NCBI GenBank assembly: GCA_016110215.1
Contig: JADWQD010000017.1
Coordinates: forward strand, 744,001 to 808,000
Source of the DNA: Capronia americana
Taxonomy: Eukaryota > Ascomycota > Eurotiomycetes > Chaetothyriales > Herpotrichiellaceae
Direction: 5' to 3'
Length of the DNA: 64,000 nt
Below the pieces are notes generated by a model that was not told the DNA's origin, did not search any database, and worked only from the letters and a program-made list of their open reading frames with translations. Shown here one piece after another: positions 55,917 to 64,000 of the stretch (position 1 is the first letter of the stretch; every line of letters starts with the position of its first letter). The translations under genes were made by a program, and so were the position numbers.

Positions 55917-58543
55917 CTAATCGTTGATCTTGGTGTAGTTTGCTGGGAACAGCCCAGATTGACCATTGTACTCGCCATGCCACCAATCCTCGTCAGGGAA
56001 TGTCTGCACACAAATGCGTGAGCGGAAATCGAGGGGCAATCGGACAATAACTGGAACTTACCACGTTGGAGATAATTGCGTTCTCAGGAAAAGATAGTTC
56101 GTTGTCTTCACCAGCTTCATAATCGTAGAGTGCTGTTGCCGTTGCCCCTTTGGCCTGGGTTGCTGTTGGCGCTGGCGCTGGGGGAGTTGGATCGGCCGCT
56201 GCAGAAGCTGGGGGTGGAACAGGAGCGGCTGTCTCATCATCGTCCAAAGCCGTCAGGTAGTTGCTTGGAACCAGTCCAGTCTTGGTATTTGTTAGCACTT
56301 GCAGTCCTGCATGTCGCTACGGGTCAGCTTACCTGTCCAGCCTCGTTCTTGACTAGCCACCAGTCCGGATCGATTCGCTGAACATCCGTCACCAGTTCAC
56401 CTAACCAGTCAGTGATTGTCACGTACTTACTGCATGGATTGGTTCAAATACCTTCACGTAGCGAAACTTCGTTGTCTTCGGCTGCTTCGTAATCGTATTC
56501 AGCCCGAGCCCGCTCACCTCTACCTGCAGCAGCTTGCGTCGGAGCAGACTCCACGGCCGCAGTTCCCAGAGTCGTGGCCGCTGCTGCGACCGCTGCAGCT
56601 CTTCCCAGATCGGCTCCACGCGCAGGTTCGTCATCTTCCTCTTCCCGCGTTGGATTTGGAATCGCCCTCGCAAGGGAGGTTGTTGGCATTGTAGGGGGTG
56701 GAGATAATTGCTCCTCATGCGCGTCGGCCACGTGAGCTGAGGCACTAACGGGTACAGCTACGCGAATAGGAGATGGGGGCTCCGGTTCTTCATCAGGTGT
56801 AGGGCTTCGGGGTTGCGCAGGAGGTGGTGGAAACGCGGGCGCTCTCTCTTCCCTGGGCTGAGAAACCGGCAATCCTGGAATCGGAATCCCACGATTCGGT
56901 TTATTACTTGTATCCGGTTCAGGAGCCGGAGGCGGTGCTCGATCGAAAGTCGCTGGCGCTCCCATTGGTGGCGCTCCGCTGAAGCGATCCCGAATCGCAC
57001 TGATTCCACCGGCTGGCGAACTGGGAGTCGCTTCTTCCTCAACTGGCTCGGTGCCTTCGCCGGTGACTTGCTGCCCGATGCTGCTTCGGCCAGTATGGCT
57101 GACCTGCACCGGGGCCCACGACTTGCCGGTATAGCTGCTCTTCCACCCAGCTTCGCCACTCGGTTGACTTGTAAGAGGGGGCCGCCCATCGTAGGCAGTT
57201 GGTGACACCGGGGGCTCACCGGACCCACTCATGCCTCTCTCGCGAGCTTTCTTCTCGGCCCAAATCTGGGCAGGCGTCTTTCCACCCTGGTCGGCAAAGG
57301 TTCTGCTTGCGGTGCCGACAGGTGCGGCGGTGGCCAATGGTTTTGCTTCGAAGCCGCCTGGAACCGGAGCTTTGGTGCCTGTGAAAGTTGAACCGCCGCC
57401 AAATTTGTTAGCAACTTTGGGTTTAGGGAGCGAAGTCAGACGTTCGGGTCCACGCGAAAAGGCCGCTGTCCTCTCTGCCAACGACCTCGAGGGCATTTCT
57501 GGTTCTTCCGAAGGACCAGTGGACGGGCTCGACTGTGGGGGAGGCCGAGAAAAGCCGGTAGAGTCATCCGGCTTTTGGGCTTTGGCGCGAATAGCTGCAA
57601 TATCAACCTTGCCGACGGGTTCATAGGCACCTTTCACGGTGCCTGGCCGGTCATCCTTGATGGCACCTGATTCTTGTGCCTGTCGACGAATCGCCGCAAT
57701 GTCCACTTTGCCCACGGGCTGATATGCACCTTTGACCACTCCAGGCCTATCGTCCGCCTGACTGCTGGAGAAGGATGCGGATGTAGGCTTTTGTGATGTG
57801 AGTTCCCTCATATCGACTCTTGTTGGCTGATATGCCGGAGCAACCTTTTCCAATTGGGTCCTCGTCACCGGGGGTGCGTCTGTTCCCCAACCATCCTCAT
57901 CTACGTTGGAGCTCTTTTGGGGGAGGTTGCGGGCGACCGGGTTGTAGCCGGAAGAAATACCGCTGCTCTGTGTAGGAGTAAAAACAGGCTTGGACGCAAT
58001 GCTAGGCTTGGTAGCAGCGACTGGAGGGGGGCCGGCCGCTGCAGAAGTGCTCGAGGAGTACTTGGAGCCAGAAGCATCGGCGACCTTCTGGATGATGCCC
58101 TCAGGTGTGAGGTCTCGATCTGACCTAGCGGTGATTTGGACGTGGTAGCCATGTAATAATTTAGCAACCGTGGTCAAGTGGCTTGTGAAATAGCCTTTTG
58201 TCCGCTCGGGAACGCCTTCGCCGCACCAAGCAATGAGGGCACATTTTGGCAGCCCAGTGTTGGAGTCTTTGACCTTGACAAACGCAAACTGGATCCGCCC
58301 ATCTGAGAACTCATCGACCAAGTCCAAAAGCTCCCCTTCTCCCGTGCTCTGGACCTTCAACACGCTTTCTTTATTGCTCGAGTCCTGGAACGCATTTGCC
58401 AAGGGAGCCGAGACAGAGAAAACAGCCCATTGGCCGTATGTGGGAGAAGCTGCTGCAGGTCCGGTAGGAGGAGGAGCATTAACAACGGACTGGTAGCTCT
58501 TCGAGATCGAAGGTCCGTTCGTTGAGGTGTTGAGGGAAGCCAT
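55917..58543 (-). CDS. ABP1: Abp1/drebrin-like actin-binding protein with two SH3 domains
   Basis: Predicted cortical actin-patch protein of 821 aa. Exons in transcript order are 58543-56452, 56400-56333, 56280-56062 and 56003-55917. The N-terminal ADF-homology domain (residues 1-150) includes DGRIQFAFVKVKDSNTGLPK, IAWCGEGVPERTKGYFTSHL and VQITARSDRDLTPEGI. The middle is disordered and contains repeated motifs of the type RPGxVKGAYxPVGKVDIAAIR (three degenerate copies) and proline tracts, including PAQIWAEKKARERG. Two SH3 domains close the protein: RAEYDYEAAEDNEVSLREGE to GLVPSNYL, and ALYDYEAGEDNELSFPENA to GLFPANY. The repeats resemble the Arp2/3-binding and regulatory stretches of fungal Abp1. 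It links actin polymerisation to endocytosis. Confidence 0.94.
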
Positions 58544-59486
58544 GGCTGCTGCAACGGAGGTCGGGGTTAACCTGGAAGCCTGTTTGTGTCTGCTTCCCCG
58601 CGGCTGGAAACACTCGGAATCGCGTGTATGCTGAGGTTCTTATGCGTATGTTGGGTGAGAGCAATCACTCTATAAGCAAAGCCTTGGGGGTGCAGTGGCA
58701 GGCAGAGAGTTGTCGATGCAGACAGAAAATGCAAGGCAGCTTACTCTGCCTAGGCCGTTGGTGGTATTGGAGTTGGAGCCCTTCAGCTCTACAGTCCCGC
58801 TGCGCAATGCTACCAGTGATGATTGCATCTGCCAAGCCGCTAGCGGACCAAACCCTGTCATGTGACTGGGCAGGCTGCACTTTCCTCTTCTCATAACTGC
58901 GCCCTCCTCACTTCAACTTCACATCTTCTCCTCACGACGAGCGCACTCACCGCCGGCTTCTTACTTCGACATCAACCCAGCGACACTTTCCATCCATCGC
59001 CGAGCGCTCTCCGACCATTAGCGCCCTAGCATCCTTTGGTGTATCTGCGGCTTCTGACTTCCCTGGAGCATTCGAACCCTATAATCCCTCCAGCCCGATT
59101 GAAGATCTGTCAATCCAAGCTTGCCACGGATCTCCTTGGTCGGCCTCATAACAAACACTTGCAGGACCTCAACTGTGCTTTCTCGTGAAAGCGCCTTTGA
59201 AGAAGACTCGATTGCTAGCTGGTGCTATATTTGTTCCTGGAGTCGACACCACCGGACAACACCGGTGCACTAGACACGGCCTCTACCTGTCACAACCTGC
59301 ACATTTTGCTGTCGAGCACACCATTCGCGTTGCTCGACATGCTTTTCTTTTCTTTCTCGTCAGAACCAAGCCGGCTAGCACATTTGGCTACCGGCTCTAG
59401 GCTCTGACTTCTCTCCTTTCGGTATCTTTTCATTGTATTTACCATTTCCTTACTGTCTGTTCAAATGGTCCTTAGCGATCCTCGCT
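58544..59486. other. Divergent promoter region between Abp1 and F-box genes
   Basis: About 940 bp shared by two divergent genes, pyrimidine-rich toward 59000. No coding frame is supported. Confidence 0.45.
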
Positions 59487-62400
59487 ATGGATTTCAGAGA
59501 TGGCTCGGACTCCGGGCCTCTCCCAGGCTCGCGAAAAAGACCGCTGTCTCCAGAATTGGGAAACATTACTTCCTCGTTTGGGTCTATCCCGATGGTTTTG
59601 GATCACGACCCAACAGACGCACCACATGAAGTCGGCACGCGGAGAAAACGCCCAAGGCTTTCCGGCTCCATTGGTGCCGTGAACTCCGCTGTGGGATCGA
59701 AAGATGTCTCTGTGCGAAGTCTGCTGACGGTGGCGGATTTGCCCCCCGAAATCCTACAGCATGTCTTCACTTTCGCTGACCCTATCACTCTTGGGCGGCT
59801 GATTTGTGTCAATCGTACCTTCCGTTCGCTTCTTGATCCTGCGTGTCGTCTGCCCCCGAAATCTGCATCTAGCAAGATAAAGCATTTGTCCATGCGAAAG
59901 CAGGATTTCATCTGGACCAGTTCACGCAGGACGTTTCTCCAAGGATTTCCGAAGCCAATGGATGCGATGACCGAGCTAGAGATGTGGAGACTTGTCCGGG
60001 GTCATTCATGCCAATTCTGTGGAAAGAAGGCGACCCAGCGTCTCTCGTACTCGACATCTGATCCTTGGAATGCCGGGCCTGGTTTGGACAATGTTCGCTC
60101 TATTTGGCCTTTCCGGGTCCGATCATGTGGCCGCTGTCTCCAACCAAGGCTTATAAAGGTGAGCTTCCCAGGAGATCCCGATCCTTAGCCACTGGTTAAT
60201 CACTTGCAGGATACGGACTTGGCCTTTTCTAACAGCTCTGCACTGCGTTCTGGGCTACCTTTCGCAATCCTGACCCCCGACATGAACTACATCCCATCTC
60301 CCATCCTTCTCCACAGGGCTCCCCCTCCTCACCTTGAGCTCATTAAGTACTACTTTCGACCCCAAGTTGAGGAGCTTGAAAGGAGATTCCACAATGTGGA
60401 GGCCCTAGGGGCTGCCACTCTAGGAGAATGGAAGAAGGGCCTCGAGACTTCCGGAAGGGAGCGGAACGCTGACGCAACTCGTTTCGAGCAATGGGAGCTT
60501 CATAATGGCTTCTCCAGGATTTCCGTACCACTAGGTCAAAATTTTATCGACATGCCTGCTAATCTCGGAATCTCTGCAAATCAAGAATACCCTTTGCCGA
60601 AGATTGATCGCATGCAGCAGATCGGCTTGCGCTCAGCTGCAGGAACACCATCCTCGGGATACGTTGCCCTGGAGTCGTCCGTTGCTGGCTCAACTTCTGG
60701 TGGTAGGCATCATCAATCCCATTTCTTGTCTCGTATGCGTCGTTGTCATTTTGGAAACGCTGTTTCGGCATCAGAACTGACCCTGTAAATGCAGAATCAC
60801 ATTACACAGCCGGCAAGCTGTCGGGCAAATCTCTGCCTGGCCCATCCGCGACTACCGAAGTATTTCCTCGCCAGGATCCTCTGGGCCAATCGACCTTGCA
60901 ACCTTCTCGTCAAAGGACCGAACGTAGTCAGAAGGAAGCAAAGGAAGCCAGAATAGAACGCCGCAAAGAGATTGAGAGACGCTGTCTGGCTCTGAGCCCC
61001 CCAATCATGCCATCTACTCTGACCTACATGGATGCTTTCCAAGCTGCCATTCTGATATCTCTACCTCTTGATGAGAAGGGCTGGGAGGTCCTCAAACCAC
61101 GTCTCTTGGTCCAACGCGCGGATGCCGAACAACGGGAGATCAGGGCTGCCCTCAGCAATCCGTCTGTGCAACAGGCCAAGCGCCAACAGGTTGAGGAAGA
61201 GCAGCGCGTCGCTCAAGAAAACACCACTCACATGTGGCATGGGCTGAAAGTTCCAAGCCGGGAGAAAATTAGAAAATTTGCCGATGAATTCATACATCTG
61301 ACCTGGTCCGATGGCCGCGCCGTGACAAAAGCCACGGCAAGTAAGTTCGCAGCAGAGGTTCTCTGCCACATACGACAACGCTTCGACGAAGCCATCGCCC
61401 AAGAAGACCACATGCTTTCCCTAAAAGGCACCGCATTTCCACAAGATCCGGAGTCCTTGGCCTGCAGAAAACTGAACTTGCACGATATGAAGTGGGCTTT
61501 TACAGAATTTGTGCAACCGCACACCCAGCGCTTCGGGAAAGCACTATTCCTCTGCCACGAGTGCGACACCAATCAGAAACTCTTTGCGTTTGAAGCTATC
61601 ATTCAACACTTCGCTTCAAAACATACCAACACCCTCACTCATGGCAATAGCATCGTTTCCTGGGATGCTGATTGGCCCGTTGAGCCTCCATTCGACCCGC
61701 ATCCAAATCTTCTCTGGGCTCTAGGGACAGCTAGCAGTGCTCCGAAGGGTCAATCGCTTCAACAGTCGCACTCACACCTCTCCCGTGGCTTGCCATCCTC
61801 AGCTCAGAAGGACCTGAGGCCTTCGAATACGACTGCACACAACTTTCCACCTCATACTGTGCCAAATCGCTATGAACCATCGTCAGGCTATCATCCAGGC
61901 AATATGGACCACTACCCTACCGGGTTTGGGAGTGGAGCTAGAGCAGGGACTTTTACCCGTTCCTCTATTGCTAGGTCTGAGGCTTCTAGGATTACCATCG
62001 AAGATGAACACAATCCTCAACATCCCAGCGCCTGGACCCCACATACAGGGGCAAGATACCATCGAGAATCCTTCACGGATGGAAGATTTGGACAGCGGAC
62101 AGTACCGCATCACCTACCGAGTGACCTCGACGGTGTACGTGACTGGGAACCTTGGAGAGAAGAACAGCCACTTTCCCACAGCTCCATGGTCTATTCGTAC
62201 GAAGATGGCTCGTCCAGATTTTCGTATGGTGGTTCACTTGCAAGGGTGCAAGGAGTGAGGTCTGAAATTGGAAGAGAAAGCAGAGCTACCAGTCATCTCT
62301 CTGTTCATAAAGAGAAAAGTTCCGAGCCGGGAGCACCGGTTACTCGACCGGAAATGTCGAGACTCGGCGTCGATCAGACAATGAACGAGAGTGCGGTCCA

Positions 62401-63265
62401 GGACTTCCTCGAGAGCTTCGACCCAATGGCCGGCGGAAACTCCTTGAGTAATACCAAGACCGGCGTTGGTAACGTGCACCCTCCTGAGCACCAAATGCCT
62501 CTTAGCATGGAGTTGTCACAGCGGCTTGGTGGATCACCCATGCTTCACCCAAATTGGGACATATTCAGCACTGTTTCCTCGAGCCATCTTCCTCCTTTCC
62601 CGCCTCCAGCGCAGGGCGCTTCTTTGCCTATACGCGAACTCGAGCAGCATACTGTACCGCCCCACGATGCTGCAATCCAACAACAGTACAACACTTCACC
62701 GGCATCAACTCGCGGCTACGAGGTTTCGCGAGATTCTGTTTCTGGTGGCAGATACGTGCGACAGAGTCCTGAGCGTCCACATCGGCTTCGATATGGAAGC
62801 GAAAGTGACGATGCACGGGATGCAGCCTCGGCCAACGCGGAGCCTTTCTACGGGCACCGATACGTCTATGATCGGGATGGAAGGAAATATGAAGAGATAC
62901 GGGAGATGGCCGTTGAGAGATACCCAGTCCAACACGACAGATTTTCAAATGGTTTTCGCGAACCATACACACCGGCTGGGGTGCACTATGTGGATGATAG
63001 AGGCTACTTTGTCCACCGGGCAGTTGGCCGGGAAGATTTGGGCCGTGCCATGCCTAGAATATATCAAGCCAACGATATCGACCATCATCCTCAGCAGATT
63101 ACAAGGCCATCATTCGATGACCGCTATCGTGGCGAGGAACAGTTGGTCCCAGAGCGTCAGACACGAACGCTCATATTCGACGATCGAGATGTCATTTACC
63201 AACCAATCGAGCCACCCATGCGGGCAGCAGCTCGTTCGTTGGGCAGGGGCCGTCCTGAAGACTGA
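59487..63265 (+). CDS. Large F-box protein with Cys-pair motif and disordered C-terminus
   Basis: Predicted 1211 aa in three exons: 59487-60158, 60210-60702 and 60795-63265. An F-box spans about residues 79-119 (LLTVADLPPEILQHVFTFAD then LGRLICVNRTFRSLLDP), which suggests binding to Skp1 in an SCF ubiquitin ligase. A zinc-like Cys motif follows at residues 175-217 (CQFCGKK ... SCGRCLQP, CX2C-X35-CX2C). After a charged helix (QKEAKEARIERRKEIERR) come predicted folded regions up to about residue 720 with CHECDTNQKLFAFEAIIQHF, itself finger-like. The remaining 490 residues are disordered, rich in Ser, Pro, Arg and Tyr. The donor of intron 2 may be at 60700 or 60703; both keep the frame. Target substrates are unknown. 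Confidence 0.85.
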
Positions 63266-64000
63266 GGGACCCCTACTCCGTGAGTGGGCGGTGCGAGGCG
63301 CTCGACGTCTAGGAAATATACGCAAATTTGAAGAGCTGGTGGCTATCTCATTCATGGGCTCAAGTGGGTGGTAATTACAAAACGGATCGGGGAAGGAGAT
63401 TTCTGTTGTTTCTGCTTTTCAACGATACCCCTTTGCATTTTCTCGAGCGATGGAATACTGCTGCTGCTGACCGCTATACGTCCTCGCACGGGCAGTCAAA
63501 TAATATATCTACTCTATTCCATTCGATCTTTTGCAGGTTTCCGGCTTTCAAAAGCGTACAATAGCATCGTCCGTCCACCCACTCAAGCTGGCAAGGCAAG
63601 CACTGACGTTGTCTGGGAAGTTCAACCTCGCGCTGTGTGTTGGCAACGACCCGGCACAGTGGCCATGGCCAACATCAGCACGTGGCCACAAGATGAAACC
63701 AGAGATGGGTTGTTATTTTTTTTTGCTTTTCGGAAGCAGGCATTAAGCACAGCCATGCTGTGCACGGCATGCATCAGTGCCCAACGTGAGGCGGGCCCCA
63801 CTCCCAGCATGTGACTCTTGCTTTTAGCGGACGCAGTGTGCCACCACACTTGACCCCCGGGGCATTTTCGACGGTGGGGACGATTTCCGAGCGTAAAACT
63901 CGGTACCAGAGCTGGACCATGTGCTGCTGGCCCTCCTGCGTGGCTCGTTGCGATGTGCCGTATAGCACATTAATTTTGGAGGCCTCCCTTTCTTGTAGAA
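63266..64000. other. Right-edge non-coding region
   Basis: The 3' flank of the F-box gene. A T-run near 63714-63723 and short frames on both strands are seen. No gene is supported before the window ends. Confidence 0.4.

Overview
The window is nuclear DNA of a filamentous ascomycete (Pezizomycotina). Its genes are cut by short introns (about 45-130 bp, almost all GT..AG), and it encodes Zn2Cys6 transcription factors, fungal cell-wall and secreted proteins, and a mitochondrial arginine-type carbamoyl-phosphate synthase. I cannot name the genus; the repertoire would fit Eurotiomycetes (for example a black-yeast-like fungus), but that is a guess. I found no rRNA, tRNA, CRISPR array or intact transposon.

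Region 1 (0-18.7 kb) is accessory and metabolic. Two regulators on the + strand (483-3389 and 13772-16522) flank three enzymes on the - strand: a cytochrome P450 (3914-5871), a salicylate-hydroxylase-like FAD monooxygenase (6714-8179) and a small VOC-fold, extradiol-dioxygenase-like protein (9852-10524). Together they look like an aromatic hydroxylation and ring-cleavage cluster. The second regulator carries an XlnR-type regulatory domain behind a C2H2 finger plus a Zn2Cys6 cluster. A proline/serine-rich orphan protein follows it.

Region 2 (19-34.4 kb) holds surface, transport and miscellaneous genes: a small cysteine-rich secreted protein, an LtrA-family membrane protein, an RTC4-domain nuclear protein, an MFS transporter, a Ser/Thr-rich secreted protein, a class II aldolase and a strongly divergent aquaporin that lacks both NPA boxes.

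Region 3 (34.4-63.3 kb) is mostly housekeeping: an ANCHR-like zinc protein, an unknown coiled-coil-type protein, Atg14 (autophagy), a TOS1-like cell-wall protein, a Dal5-type MFS permease, an AzgA-type purine permease, the large subunit of arginine-specific carbamoyl-phosphate synthase, the actin-binding protein Abp1 and a large F-box protein. Intergenic spaces reach 2-3 kb and repeatedly contain a palindromic TACGAGTA/TACTCGTA motif.

Exon boundaries were worked out by hand from splice consensus, preserved reading frame and protein-family conservation. They have not been tested against transcripts.
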